This document shows positions 1 through 11,112 of a DNA stretch of 64,000 bases, in pieces. The number at the start of each line of letters is the position of its first letter. The stretch's first letter is position 1. The notes below the pieces were generated by a model. The model did not search any database. It was not told the origin of the DNA and saw only the letters and a program-made list of their open reading frames with translations. The translations under genes and the position numbers were made by a program. Origin of the DNA: Lunularia cruciata (Eukaryota; Streptophyta; Marchantiopsida; Lunulariales; Lunulariaceae); NCBI GenBank assembly GCA_948567375.1, contig OX419761.1, forward strand, positions 24,430,501 through 24,494,500, read 5' to 3'.

Positions 1-420
1 TGGGATTGAAGGCTCTACCTATGCAAGTTTGCTTCATTTGCAAAGTACGATATCTAATCAAGTAGGATTTTGGTTGATTTTGGAAGTTCAAAGAATTGCA
101 TGTCTATGCAAGTAGCAAAAGAATTGGATATTCCTATCAAGCTAGTAATTGGAAGTAGATTGATGATGGAAGATGGTAGAAAGGGTTTTGCATTCCGTAC
201 CTTGCATCCTATTACCTTCAAGATTAGGAAGGAGTATTTGGAGTGTATGAGGTTTGTAGTGACACCTCTACACTACAATGTCATTTTAGGACTACCTTGG
301 CTTGAATTTCATTAGGTTCAATTTGACTTGACCCGATGAAAAATGCAAATACAACATCAAGGTAGGAATTTCTGATTTGGTTGTCTAGCACCTTTGAGTA
401 AGACACCTAAAAATAGTTAG
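1..420 (+). pseudogene. Element A aspartic protease region
   Basis: Retropepsin-like protease of the gag-pol polyprotein. The frame from about 70 to 315 carries the active-site turn as D-F-G-S (LVDFGSSKNCMS) where retropepsins normally have D-[ST]-G-[AS], and ends with the family segment VILGLPWLEFH. A stop follows at 313 and another interrupts the continuation. The same protein block recurs in C (10560-11112), I (44734-45114) and H (52149-52450), which identifies it. Given the altered motif and the stops it is not expected to be active. Confidence 0.75.
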
Positions 421-600
421 TCCTAAGATGGGAAGTTTGTCAAGAAGGTAGACATAAAGCAAGCCTTGAAGGGAGATGAGTCCCAAGATGGGAAGTTTAC
501 CAAGAAAGCAGCCATAGAGCAAGCTTTGAAGAAAGATGAATCCCTAGATAGGAAGTTTGTTAGTGAAGCAGCCATAGAGCAAGCTTTGGAGGAAGATAAG
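421..600 (+). repeat. Three tandem 60-bp units coding a 20-residue repeat (protease-RT linker, A)
   Basis: Three exactly 60-bp units (421-480, 481-540, 541-600) stay in one reading frame and each encodes a 20-residue unit of the form S-[QL]-D-[GR]-K-F-x5-I-x-Q-A-L-x2-D-[EK]. Unit 1 has an internal stop. The repeat lies between protease and reverse transcriptase and is also found three-fold in C and H and once in I. Units are rich in Lys, Asp and Glu and look like a flexible or helical charged linker. I know of no function for it. Confidence 0.85.
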
Positions 601-1300
601 TTTGTTTTTGTGGTGTGGATCAAGCCAATTGCACAGGGACAATCTGAGGAGGGCCAAGAGCCTCATCAAGCAATGGTTGATCAGATAGTTCAAGAGATTG
701 TGGATGTGTTTTTGGATGATATGCCAAAGGAATTACTCTTTGATCGTGGTATGCCCTTCAAGATTGAGTTATTGCCAAGGAGTACTCTAGTGAGTAGACC
801 AATCTATTGGCTCTCACCAAAGGATTTGGAGGAGTTTTGAACAACAATTATGGTGTTGGAGGAGAAGGACTTCATACAAAATAGTACTTCTCCGTGGGGA
901 GTACCAATACTATTTGTTCCAAAGAAGGATGGAGGACTTTGTTTTTGTATTGATTACCGTGGGCTCAATAAGCAAATAGTGAAGAATGCGTATCCCTTAC
1001 CTTGGATTAATGACTTGCTTGATCAATTAAGTGGAGCATAATAATTTTCCAAGTTGGATCTCCGCAATGGCTATTGGAAAATCCTCATTGATAGGGAAGA
1101 TGTGCAAAAGATTACCTTTCGTACAAGGTATGTGCATTTTGAGTGGAGAGTTCTACCTTTCAAGCTCCTTAATGCTCCAATTGTCTTCATGGATCAGATG
1201 TATTGGATGGACTATTGGATCGGTACATGGTGGTGTTCTTGGATGATATCTTAATCTATAGCTTGGACAAAGGTAAAACACGTGAATCATGTACAAGAAG
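601..1300 (+). pseudogene. Element A reverse transcriptase
   Basis: Gypsy reverse transcriptase. Visible blocks are the N-terminal P-I-Y-W-L-S-P segment (about 800-830), V-P-K-K-D-G-G (about 918-938), C-I-D-Y-R-G-L-N (about 946-969), and the catalytic box F-L-D-D-I-L-I-Y-S, with the aspartate pair at about 1242-1247. Frames change near 840, 1040 and 1200 and stops interrupt the domain, so the protein cannot be made although the FLDD box itself is intact. Confidence 0.85.
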
Positions 1301-2000
1301 TCCTAAGATGACTATTACAATGGAAATTTTATTGCAAGAAGTCAAAGTGTGCCTTTTGGCATAAGAAAGTCACCTTCCTGGATCACAAGATCTCATTAGA
1401 AGGGATCAAGATGGAAAGGGAGAAAATCAAGCTCATTATGATTAGCCTACTCTAAAAGATGCTACAAAAGTACGGGCATTTAATGGATTGGCCAATTTTT
1501 ATGACTATTCATCCATTATTATGCTCATGTGGCTGCACCATTGATTGACCTCTTGGGGAAGAACTTGAGCTTCCAGTGGACCACCAAGCATGAAGAAGCA
1601 TTTTAGAAGCTAAAACATATGGTGTCTTCAAGACTCATTCTTCACCATATGATCCTCAACTACCTTGTGTGGTTAATTTTGATGCTTCTAACTTTACAAT
1701 TGGAGCAATGTTGCAACAAGAATTCCCATATGGACTACATCCTATTGCCTTTGGCTCTGCCAACTAAAAACACCTGAAAGAAATTACTCTACTCAAGATC
1801 AAGAACAACTTGCAATGGTATATGTCACCAAGGTATGGATGCATTATCTCTTGGGAAAACAAGTGATCATGCAAATTGATCACAAACTTGGAACACATGA
1901 AGAGTCAACATCATTGATGGGATGAGCAACTCCAATTTTTTGACATCAAACTTGAGTACAAACCAGGTTGGTTCTATGTCATCCTTGATGTTCTATCACA
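1301..2000 (+). pseudogene. Element A RT connection and RNase H
   Basis: Degenerate RT connection and RNase H. The fragments resemble the intact order in H (53431-54100): a K-I-K-A-I-I-type linker, the segment W-T-T-K-H-E-E-A-F about 1578-1604, L-P-C-V-V-N-F-D-A-S (the start of RNase H, about 1660-1690), and the F-D-I-K-L-E-Y-K-P-G-type end about 1938-1968. Several stops and frame changes are present. Assigned by position and by similarity to the other copies in the window. Confidence 0.7.
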
Positions 2001-3090
2001 ATGACCAGATTTGAAGTCTCTTCCTCTCATCACAACGGCAATTGTAACGGTGTCAATTGACTCCAACATCCAAAATGAGTTTCCGTCAACTCTACAACAA
2101 GATTCCTTCTTCCAAATGGTACATGATTGTCTTACAGCATGTGAAAAGGAGTACAACACCTTCTCCTTCAAGGAAGGCCTTCTATTCCATGAGGACCGGA
2201 TCTATGTTCCTACAAAAGATGATCTCCAACTTGTGCGTCTTCAAGAAGCCCATGATTTACCAATAGTTTGTCACATGGGTATGGATAAGACCTTGGGTAC
2301 CCTCTAACGCCAATGGTGGTGGCCCAGCATGACACACTTTTTTTGAGAGTTTATTTGGTTGTGTGAAAGCTGCCAATGCAACAAGTCCAACAACCAGAAG
2401 TTGAGTGGACTCCTTCAACCATTCTACATTCTATCCGCTCAATGGAAACATGAGAGTTTGGATCTCATCACATCCTTGCCCAAGACAAAACAAGGACACA
2501 TAACAATCATGGTGTTTGTAGATAAGCTTAGTAAGCACATCCACTTGGCACCAACCTTTGATACCATGGATGCTCCAACCTTGGCACAAATCTACTTTGA
2601 CAATATTTTCAAGCATCATGGGATACCATGTGTACTCATCTCTGACTGTGATCATTGATTCATTGGGAAGTTTTGGCAAGTACTCTTCCAGATACTCGGC
2701 ACCAAGCTTGCTTTGTCCATGGCCTATCATCCTCAAACTGATAGACAAAACAAACATGCAAATTGTACCTTGGAAGATATGCTACATGCCTTTGTCCACC
2801 ATACCAATTGGGATGAATGTTTTGCAGCTGCAGAATTTGCCTACAACAATTCCAAACAAACAGGCATTGGATTTTCTCCTTTTTTTCTCAATTTTGGCCA
2901 AGATCCACTTGTTCTAGATTCTCTTCTTGCTCCTCCTCCATCTTAGGTCCCTCATACTTCAACTTCTTGACCACCATCTCCCAATCTCTCCAACAAGCCA
3001 AATTTGACCTCCTTGTTGCCCAGAATTGTCAAAAAAAGATGCAGACTACCATCATCGTGATCTTACCTTTGAAGTTGATGATAAAGTCAT
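2001..3090 (+). pseudogene. Element A integrase
   Basis: Integrase: zinc-binding region with H-D-L-P-I-V-C-H (about 2250) and C-E-S-C-Q-C-N-K (about 2362-2385), then the catalytic core with D-L-I-T-S-L-P (about 2460) and the second Asp in S-D-C-D-H (about 2641-2655). In the block that normally carries the catalytic Glu (D-G-Q-T-E in the family), this copy reads D-R-Q-N-K (about 2740-2754), so the Glu is replaced by Lys. A stop follows the second Asp. Two independent reasons make it catalytically dead. Confidence 0.8.
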
Positions 3091-3544
3091 GATATCCTCT
3101 AGTAACCTACCCCTTCCACTTGATACCCAAGTTTGTAAACTTGCTCCAAATTGGATAGGACTCCTTGATGTCACCCAAATCATCTCTCCTTTTTCTTATC
3201 GACTTGCCTTACCTTATCATATGCGCATCCACCTTGCCTTTCATATTTCCAAGTTAAAACCCTTTGTTCTTAACACATCTTCCTTTTCCTCTTGTGTCCA
3301 ACATCTTCCTCCTCCCATCCCTATCAATGATCATGAGGAGTACAAAGTTGATCGTATCCTTGCACGGTACCACATTCAACTAGGATGCCAACAACATATG
3401 GAGTACAAGGTCCTTTGGAAAGGGTATTCCCTTCATGATGCCACATAGAAGCCTCTTTCTCACATCCAAAATGCACAGATGGCCATCCAAGAGTTTGAAG
3501 CTTTAATAGCAACAAGGACATCACCAACTATCAATGGGGGAACA
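3091..3544 (+). pseudogene. Element A integrase C-terminus and chromodomain
   Basis: C-terminal integrase segment (about 3090-3300) followed by a chromodomain (about 3334-3500) with Y-K-V-D-R-I-L-A, Y-K-V-L-W-K-G-Y and, after one stop in place of the expected Trp codon, P-L-S-H-I-Q-N-A. Chromodomains of chromoviruses direct insertion towards particular chromatin. The frame reads nearly to the LTR, ending beside a purine-rich tract (gggggaaca, about 3535-3544) that fits the polypurine tract priming plus-strand synthesis. Confidence 0.85.
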
Positions 3545-3956
3545 TGTAACAATATGGAGTTTAGCGACGTAGTTAGTAAGGCTAATGAAATAGAAAATAA
3601 GCCAAATTAGCCCAAAATATTCCAAAAGCATCTAGGAAGCTTCTTGGGAAGCTTTCTGACTAGCTTAACTTGCACCCCAAGCAAGTAGCTTCTAGAAGCT
3701 TCCAACTAGCTTAGCTTGCACGCCAAGTAGGTAATTTCTAGAAAAAGGTTTCTTTAGAAGCTTCCTAGTTAACTTGGCTTGCACTCTAAGAATGTGGCTC
3801 AAGGAAGCTTCTTGAGGAGCTTTTCAAGGGCCTTGTATGCTACCTATAAATACCAAAGACAAAGCTCATGCTAGGCATTTGGAGTTTTCTCATATTCAGG
3901 TGTTTCAATGTGAGTTTCCATTCTCCTATTTCTCTCCTCAAGCTTGGTCTTTTACA
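3545..3956 (+). repeat. Family-1 LTR, 3' LTR of element A
   Basis: A 412-bp LTR beginning TGTAACAATATGGAG and ending CTTTTACA, the same ends as the seven other family-1 LTRs here. It contains repeated AAGCTTC/GAAGCTT palindromes in U3 and a TATA-like box tataaata about 3846. Right after it the sequence tggaagatgtgcaaaa is internal RT of another element, not unique DNA. Confidence 0.9.
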
Positions 3957-4910
3957 TGGAAGATGTGCAAAAATTACTTTTTGCATAACGTATGGGTATT
4001 TTGAATGGAGAGTTTTACCTTTGGGCTCACTAATGCTTTGGCAATTTTCATAGATCAAATGTATATGATGTTGGATGGGCTACTGGATTGGTACATGGTG
4101 GTATTCTTGGATGATATTTTAATCTATAATAAGATGGAAGTAGCACACAAGAATCATGTACAAGAAGTCTTAAAATGACTATGCCAATTTAAGTTTTATT
4201 GCAATAAGTCAAAGTGTGCATTTTTGGAAAAAGAAGTTACCTTCTTGGATAACTTCCTTTAGAAGATCTCCTTAGAGGGGATCAAGACAGAAGAGGAGAA
4301 AATTAAGTCCATTACCAATTTGACCTACTCCTAAGGATGCCATGGAAGTTTGGGCATTTAATGGCTTGGCAAGTTTTTATTGATGGTTCATCCACTATTA
4401 TGCTCATGTAGCCGCACTATTGACCAATCTCTTGGAGAAGACACCAACCTTCCAGTGGAACATTAAGCATGAAGTAGTATTCAAGAAATTGAAGCATATG
4501 GTGTCATCACAACCAATCCTCCAACTATATGATACTCAACTACCTTGTGTGGTTGATTTTAATGCTTTAAATTTGCCATTGGAGAGGTGTTGGAACAAGA
4601 TTTTCTAAATGGCTTACATCCCATTGCCTTTGTGTCTTGTAGACTCAACACAACATAAAGGAATTATTCTGCCCAAGATTGAGAACAACTAGCAATGATA
4701 TATACCTTAAAAGTATACAAACATTATCTCTTGGGGAAACAAGTGATCATGTAAAATGATCACAAACCTTAGTTGTAGACCTTATATTTGGAGCACATGA
4801 AAAGTACACATCATTGATAGGAAGTTAGTATAGTTGTTTGACATCAAGCTTGACTACAAACTTAGTAGGTTCAATATCATTCTTGATGCCCTATCATGAT
4901 GTCTTGATTT
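3957..4910 (+). pseudogene. Element B RT (C-terminal half) and RNase H
   Basis: Starts at the RT motif aligned with E-D-V-Q-K in the other copies and continues through Y-F-E-W-R-V-L-P and F-L-D-D-I-L-I-Y. The connection and RNase H follow, with L-P-C-V-V-D-F-N-A at about 4540-4566. Frameshifts and stops occur throughout. Identified by colinearity with A, C and H. Confidence 0.75.
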
Positions 4911-6512
4911 GAAGATTCTTCTTGAATCTCACATGATAGAAATAATCACCATGATGTTAGTCTACTCAAAGGTACACATAGAATTAAAGGTTTCTTTACA
5001 ACAAGAACGCTTCTTTCAATTGGTGAAAAATTGTCTTGAATTGCATGACAAGGAGTACAATAGTTTTTCCTTCAAGGAGAGCCTTATATTTTATGAGAAC
5101 TAGATCTATGTTTCAACTATGGATGACCTTTGACTTATATGGCTTCAAGAATTTTTAATTTACCAATTTTTGGTCATTTGGGTGTGGATAAAACATTGAG
5201 CACCTTCCAATGTTAGTGGTGTTGGTTGAAGTTTGGGAGTTTGTTTGATCTTTTAAGAGTTGCCAACACAACAAGATCAACAACCAAAAACCGGGTAGAC
5301 TACTTGAACCACTTCCATTCCAATTGCTTGATAAGAACATGTAAGTCTAGACTTCATCACATCCTTGCTCAAATCAGATTAAGTCCATACATGCATTGTG
5401 CTGTTTGTTGATAAACTTAACAAGTAGATTCATTTGGCACCAATCATGGATAATATGGATACTCCAATACTAGCCAAGATCTAATTTGACACTTTCTTCA
5501 AGCACCATGGGATGCCAAGGATTCTTATTTCTTATCATGTTCCTTGATTCATTGGTAAATTTTAGCAAGTCCTCTTCAAGCTACTTGGCACCAAGCTTGC
5601 TTTGTCTATGGCCTATCATCCTCAAACTAATGGGAAAATTGAATATACAAATTGCACATTCAAATCTTACTTTGTATATGGCCTATCATTCTCAAAATAA
5701 TTGGCAAATTAAATATGCAAATTGCACATTGGAAAATATGCTTTGTGACTGTATCAACTTTCACTCTACCAATTGAGATGCTTGTCTTGTGGTTGCCAAG
5801 TTTGCTTACAATAAATCCAAGTAGGTAAGAATTGGGTTCTCTCCCATCTTCCTTAATTTTGGTCAAGACTCACTTGTTCTAGATTCCCTTCTTTCTACCC
5901 TGCAATCTCACATTCCTCAAAATTCTACCTTCTTATCCACGTTATCTCAACCCTTATAGCAAGCTAAGTCTCATATTCTTGTTGCTCAAAATTGGCAAAA
6001 TAAATAAATTGATTAGCATCATCTTGATCTCACCTTTCAACTTGGTGGTAAGGTCATGCTTTCTTGTAGTAACCTTCTTCTCTTGATTGATACTATAATT
6101 TTGTAAACTTGCTCCTAATTGGATAGGTCCATTTGAGGTTACTCAAATTATTTCCCTTATTGCCTTTCAACTTGCCTTTCCTAGTCATATGTAGATCCAT
6201 CTTATCTTCTATGTTTCAAAGCTAAAACTCTTTGTTTCTAATCCATCTACCTTTTCTACTTGTGTCCAATTCCCTCCTCCTCCCATCTCTATCAATGATC
6301 ATGAGGAATACAAAGTTGATCTTATACTTGTATGTTGCGACATCTACCATAACCACCAACAACACAAAGAATTTAAAGTTATTTGGGAAAGATAACCTCT
6401 TCATGATGCCACATGGGAGCTTTGTCCTCATCTCCACAATGCACAAATATCCATCCAAGAGTTTGAACATTTCATGGCAACAAGGATGTCAAAAACTAGT
6501 GGTGGAAGAATA
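4911..6512 (+). pseudogene. Element B integrase and chromodomain
   Basis: Decayed integrase followed by a chromodomain. Fragments include the M-A-Y-H-P-Q-T-N-G block (about 5607-5633). A second, slightly different copy of that block occurs at about 5673-5715, so a duplication of roughly 75 bp has occurred inside the integrase core. The chromodomain piece starts near Y-K-V-D-L-I-L (about 6310). The region cannot encode a protein. Confidence 0.7.
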
Positions 6513-6871
6513 TGTAATAATATGAAGTTAACATGCAAGTTCATAGAAGCTAATGAGTTAGTAGTCTAGACTAAATGTAGAAAAATAAGTAAAGCTAGCC
6601 TAAGAACATTCTAGATGCATTGAGGAAGCTTGTGGGTAGATTATTCTAGAAGCTTCCAAGAAGCTTCTTGGTGAGAGGCTTTAGGGAATTTTCCAAAGGT
6701 AGAGTAACTTGTATGCCAAGTTGACGGTTAGCTTAGCTTGTATGCCAAGTAAATGGCTAGCTTAGCTTCCACCCCAAATAGGTGGCTCTTTGAAGGAGCC
6801 TTCCTTGGAAGCTTCTTAGGAATCTTGTACCCATGCTCATAATAAATACCCAAAACCAAGCTCACATTAAG
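6513..6871 (+). repeat. Family-1 LTR, 3' LTR of element B (left part)
   Basis: Starts TGTAATAATATGAAG, a diverged version of the family-1 start, and carries the AAGCTTC-rich U3. It is interrupted at 6871 by element C. The remaining 3' part is at 19333-19418. The TTAAG at 6867-6871 is the left copy of C's target-site duplication. Confidence 0.85.
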
Positions 6872-7267
6872 TGTAAAAGTCCAAGATCAAGGAGAGAAAT
6901 AAGAGAATGGAAGCTCACATAGAGACACATGAATGAGGGAAAACTCCAAATGCCTAGCATGAGCTTTGGCATTGGTATTTATAGGTAGCATACAAGGCCA
7001 TTGAGAAGCTTCTCAAGAATCTTCCTTGAGCTACTTTCTAAGAGTGCAAGCCAAGTTAACAAGGAAGCTTCTTGAAGCCTCCTACTTGGCATGCAAGCTA
7101 AGCTAGTTAGAAGCTTCTAGAAGCTATTTTCTTGGGGTACAAGTTAAGCTAGGTAGGAAGCTTCCCAAGAAGCTTCCTAGATGCTTTTGGAATATTTTGG
7201 GCTAATTTGGTTTATTCTCTACTTCATTAGCCTTATTGACTACGTCGCTAAACTCCGTATTGTTACA
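6872..7267 (-). repeat. Family-1 LTR, 3' LTR of element C
   Basis: Reads TGTAAAAGTCC to GTTACA on the plus strand, the reverse complement of the family-1 LTR. It abuts B's LTR at 6871 and C's chromodomain at 7268. The inner flank (tattcccccaccg at 7268-7280) is, on the minus strand, a G-rich polypurine tract. Confidence 0.9.
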
Positions 7268-7720
7268 TATTCCCCCACCGCTAGTTGGTGACGTCCTTGT
7301 TGCCATTGAAGCTTCAAACTCCTAGATGGCCATCTGTGCATTCTAGAGGTGAGAAAGAGGTTCCCATGTGACATCACAAAGGGGATAGACTTTCCAAAGG
7401 ACCTTATACTCCTTATGTTGTTGGCATCCTCATTGAATGTGGCAACGTGCAAGGATATGATCAACTTTGTACTCCTCATGATCATTGATAGGGATAGGAA
7501 GAGGAGGGGTTGGACTTAAGAGGAAAAAAAGATGGGTTTTAACTTGAAAACATGAAAGATAGGATGAATGCACATATGACAAGGCAAAGCAAGTCGGTAA
7601 GCAACAAGAGAGACAATTTGGGTGACATCAAAGGGTCTTATCCAATTAGGGGCAAGTTTACAAACTTGGGTATCAAGTGGGAGGGGTAGATTACTAGAGG
7701 ATAGCATAACTTTATCAACG
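7268..7720 (-). pseudogene. Element C integrase C-terminus and chromodomain
   Basis: On the minus strand, 7707-7516 gives the end of integrase (S-S-N-L-P-L-P-L-D-T and G-x-F-D-V-T-Q) and 7485-7290 gives chromodomain sequence shifted by frame changes. Colinear with A's 3091-3544. Not a functional protein because of the frameshifts. Confidence 0.75.
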
Positions 7721-8800
7721 ACTTCAAAGGTGAGATCACAACAATGGTGGTCCGCATATTATTTTTGATGATTTTGAGCAACAAGGAGGTGAGATTTGGT
7801 TTGTTGGAGAGGTTCAGAGATGGTGGTCAAAACAGTTGAAGTATGAGGGACCTAAGATGGAGGAGGAGCAAGAAGAGAATTTGGGACAAGTGGATTGTGG
7901 CCAAAATTTGAGAAAGAAAGGAGAAAGTCTGGTGCTTGCCTGTTTGGAATTGTTGTAGGCAAATTCTGCAACTACAAGACATTCATCCCAATTGGTATGG
8001 TGGACATTGACAAAGTGACACAACATATCCCCCAAGGTATGATTTGCATGTTCTATTTGTCTATCAGTTTGAGGATGATAAGCTATGGACAAAGCAAGCT
8101 TGATAGCAAGTATCTGAAAGAGTGCTTGCAAAAACTTCTTGGTGAAGTGAGGATCACAATCAAAGATGAGTTCATGTGGCATCCCATGATGCTTGAAGAC
8201 ATTTTTGACATAGATTTGCGCTGAGGTTGGAGCATCCACGTATCATAGGTTGGGTGCTAAGTGGATTTGCTTACTAAGCTTATCCACAAATACCACAATT
8301 GCTGTGTGTACTTGCTTTGTCTTGGGCAAGGATGTGATGAGATCCAAGCTCATGTGTTCCCATCGAGTGGATGGAATGGGGAGTGGTTGAAGGAGTCTAC
8401 TCGCCTTTTGGTTGCTGGTCTTGTTATGTTGGCAGCTCTCACATGATCAGATAAAATCTCAAACATCTTGCATCATGTTGGGCCACCACCATCAGCGTTG
8501 GGGGGTACCTAAGGTCTTGTCCACACCCATGTGACCAGCTATTGGTAAATCATGGGCTTCTTGAAGGCATATAAGTTAGAGATCACCTTTGGTTGGAACA
8601 TAGATCCGGTCCTCATAGAATAAAAGGTCTTCTTTGAAGGAGAAGATGTTGTGCTCCTTGTCGCTTGCTATAAGATGACCATGTACCATTTGGAAGAAGG
8701 GATCTTGTTGTAGAGCTAACCAAAACTTGTTTTGGACCATAAGATCAATTGACACCGTTGTAATTGCTGTTGTGATGAGAGGAAGAGAATTCAAATCAGG
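7721..8800 (-). pseudogene. Element C integrase
   Basis: The best-preserved integrase core of the window. The minus-strand frame 8239-7814 contains F-K-H-H-G-M-P-H, the second catalytic Asp in F-D-C-D-P-H-F, and the third-acid block D-R-Q-I-E-H-A-N with the Glu retained, then N-W-D-E-C and E-F-A-Y-N-N-S-K. The first Asp block and the zinc-binding region lie upstream in frame-shifted pieces (8260-8560). Contrast with A, where the Glu is Lys. Confidence 0.8.
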
Positions 8801-9290
8801 TCACCATGATAAGGCATCAGGGATGACATGGAACTGACCTGGTTTGTACTCAAGTTTGATGTCAAACAATTAGAGTTGTTCCTCCCATCAATGATGTCAA
8901 CTCTTCATGTGTTCCAAGTGTAAGGTCTGCAACAATGGTTTGTGATTAGTTTGCATGATCACTTGTTTCCCCAAGAGGTAATGCCTCTATACCTTGGTGG
9001 AATATACCATTGCAAGTTTTTCTCAATCTTGAGCAGAGTAGTTTCTTTTAGCCGTATTGAGTTGGCAAGCCACAAAGGCAATAGGATGTAGTCCATCTGG
9101 GAATTCTTGTTCCAACAAGGCTCAAATTGTAAAGTTAGAAGCATCAAAATCAACCACACAAGGTAGCTAAGGATCATATGGTTGAAGAATGGGTCTTGAA
9201 GACACCATATATTTTGATTTCTGGAATGCTTCTTTGTGCTTGGTGGTCCACTAGAAGCTCAAGTCCTTCCCCAAGAGGTCAGTCAATGGT
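8801..9290 (-). pseudogene. Element C RNase H
   Basis: Minus-strand fragments colinear with RNase H of H and A. Frames change repeatedly within 9177-8959, so the domain cannot be translated intact. Identified by position between the RT (9290-10218) and integrase. Confidence 0.65.
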
Positions 9291-10218
9291 GCAGCCACAT
9301 GAGCATAATAATGGATGAACCGTTGGTAAAACATTGCCAACCCATTAAATGCCCGTACTTTTGTAGCATCCTTTGAAGTATGCCAATCAATAATGGCCTT
9401 GATTTTCTCCTCTTCCATCTTGATGCAATGTGATGAGATCTTGTGACCCAAGAAGGTAACTTCTTTTTGCCAAAAGGCACACTTTGACTTCTAGTAGTAA
9501 AATTTCCATTGTTGTAGTCGTCTTAGGACTTATTGTACATGATTGGCGTGTTTTGCCTTTGTCTTGCTATAGATTAAGATATCATCCAAGAACACCATCA
9601 CATATCAATCCAATAGTCCATCCAACAACTGATGCATCTCATCCATGAAGACTGCTAGAGCATTAGTGAGCCTGAAGACCTCTCCACTCAAAATGCCCAT
9701 ACCTTGTGCGAAAGGTAGTCTTTTGCAACATCCTCCCTATCAATGGGGATTTGCCAATAGCCGTTGTGGAGATCTAGCTTGGAAAAGTATCGTGCTTCAC
9801 TCAATTGATCAAGCAAGTAATCAATCAGAGGCAAGGGATATGCATTCTTCATTGTTTGCTTATTGAGCCTACGATGATCAATACAAAAATGAAGTCCTCC
9901 ATCCTTCTTTGGCAAAAATAGTACCGGTGCTTCCCAAGGAGAGGTACTATGTTGTATGAAGTCCTCCTCCAATAACTTTGTAAGTGTTGTTCATAACTCC
10001 TTCAACTCCTTTGGTGAGAGCCAATAGATTGGTCTACTCACTAGAATATTCCCTAGCAATAACTCAATCTTGAAAGACATACCACGATCGGAGGGTATTC
10101 CCTTTGGCAGATCATCTAGAAACTCTTGAAATTTCTTATCAACCATTGCTTGATGAGGCTCTTGGCCCTTCTTAGATTGTCCTTGTGCAATTGGCTTGAT
10201 CCACACCGCAAAAACAGA
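9291..10218 (-). pseudogene. Element C reverse transcriptase
   Basis: Minus strand. The frame 9972-9688 shows F-L-P-K-K-D-G-G, C-I-D-H-R-R-L-N and F-S-K-L-D-L-H-N-G-Y-W-Q-I-P. The catalytic box F-L-D-D-I-L-I-Y-S is at about 9597-9574. Frame 9451-9251 carries G-H-K-I-S and R-A-F-N-G-L-A-M-F-Y-Q-R-F-I, the RT connection. The pieces are in different frames, so the polyprotein is interrupted despite an intact FLDD. Confidence 0.85.
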
Positions 10219-10397
10219 CTTATCTTCCTCCAAAGCTTGCTCTATGGCTACTTCACTAACAAAATTCCCATCTAGGGACTCATCTCTTAGCAAAGCTTGC
10301 TCCTTGGTTGCCTTTCTTGCAAACTTCCTATCTTGGGACTCCTCTCCCTTCAAAATATGCTCTATGGCTACCTTCCAACAAACTTCCCATCTTGGGA
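10219..10397 (-). repeat. Three tandem 20-residue units (protease-RT linker, C)
   Basis: Minus-strand units at 10397-10339, 10338-10279 and 10278-10219. The first has lost one base (59 bp); the other two are 60 bp and encode S-[QL]-D-x2-F type 20-residue units. Homologous to 421-600 and 52536-52716. Confidence 0.8.
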
Positions 10398-11112
10398 CTG
10401 ACTATTCTTAGGTGTCTTACTCAAAGGTGCCAAACAACCTAATTGGAAATTTCTACCTTGGTGTTGTAATTGAATTTGTTCTTGGGTCCAATCAAATTGA
10501 ACTTTATGACGTTCAAGGCAAGGTAGTCCTAAAATAGCATCATAGTGTAGATGTGCCACTACAAACCTCATTCACTCCAAATATCCTTCCCTATCTAAAG
10601 GTAACATGATGCAAGTACAGAATGCAAAACTTTTTTTACCATCTGCCATCATCAATCTACTCAAATCATCGGCTTGATAGGAATACCCAATTCCTTTGCT
10701 ACTTGCATAGACATGCAATTATCTGAACTTCCAATTTCAACCAAAATCCTACAACCCTTATCAGATATTGTATCTTGCAAGTGAAAAAAATTTACATAAG
10801 TAGAACCTTCAATCTCATTGGAACTAATCAAGCTTCCAATAGGTGGCTCTGAATCACCATTGGGATTCCTTGTTTCCTCAATCATTCTGTTCCACAAACT
10901 CCATTTGGGTGACTTATTGAGTTTGCCCATTCCTAAATGGACATTCAACAATGCAATGTACAACTTGGAAACAATAAAAAAAACTCCATTTTGTTGCAAT
11001 CTTTCTCTATCCGCTGTACCAAGTGGTCTCCGTTGGATAGCATCAATCTCTATTCGTGCCGGTTCCTCCTCCCATGCGTAATGTATTGGTAGGATTTGTG
11101 TAGATTGAGGTT
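10398..11112 (-). pseudogene. Element C gag C-terminus and protease
   Basis: Minus-strand frame 10999-10661 runs through a former zinc knuckle (its cysteines lost through a shift, about 10985-10930) into protease with the active-site position reading L-V-E-I-G-S-S-D-N-C. The catalytic Asp of D-x-G is Glu here. The frame 10571-10400 continues the protease end (I-L-G-L-P-C-L-E). The upstream side is cut at 11113 by a solo S LTR. Confidence 0.75.

Larger units (their letters stand above)
1..3956 (+). mobile_element. Element A: Ty3/gypsy chromovirus (family 1), 5' end outside window
   Basis: Remnant of a chromodomain-bearing Ty3/gypsy retrotransposon, entered at the protease and continuing through reverse transcriptase, RNase H, integrase and chromodomain to a 3' LTR at 3545-3956. 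Domain order is that of the gypsy superfamily. The reading frame is broken by many stops and shifts, so it is non-autonomous. Directly after the LTR the sequence becomes the middle of another copy's reverse transcriptase (element B), as expected if A inserted into B. In that case A's 5' LTR and gag, and B's 5' half, lie upstream of the window. Confidence 0.85.
3957..6512 (+). mobile_element. Element B internal region (family 1, 3' half)
   Basis: 3' half of a family-1 gypsy element: RT from mid-domain (3957-4170, FLDD box at about 4102-4116), RNase H (about 4430-4910), integrase (4911-6120) and chromodomain (about 6290-6500). It is the most decayed copy, with stops every few dozen codons. It begins abruptly mid-RT after A's LTR, supporting A as an insertion into B. 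Its 3' LTR starts at 6513 and is itself split by element C. Confidence 0.8.
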
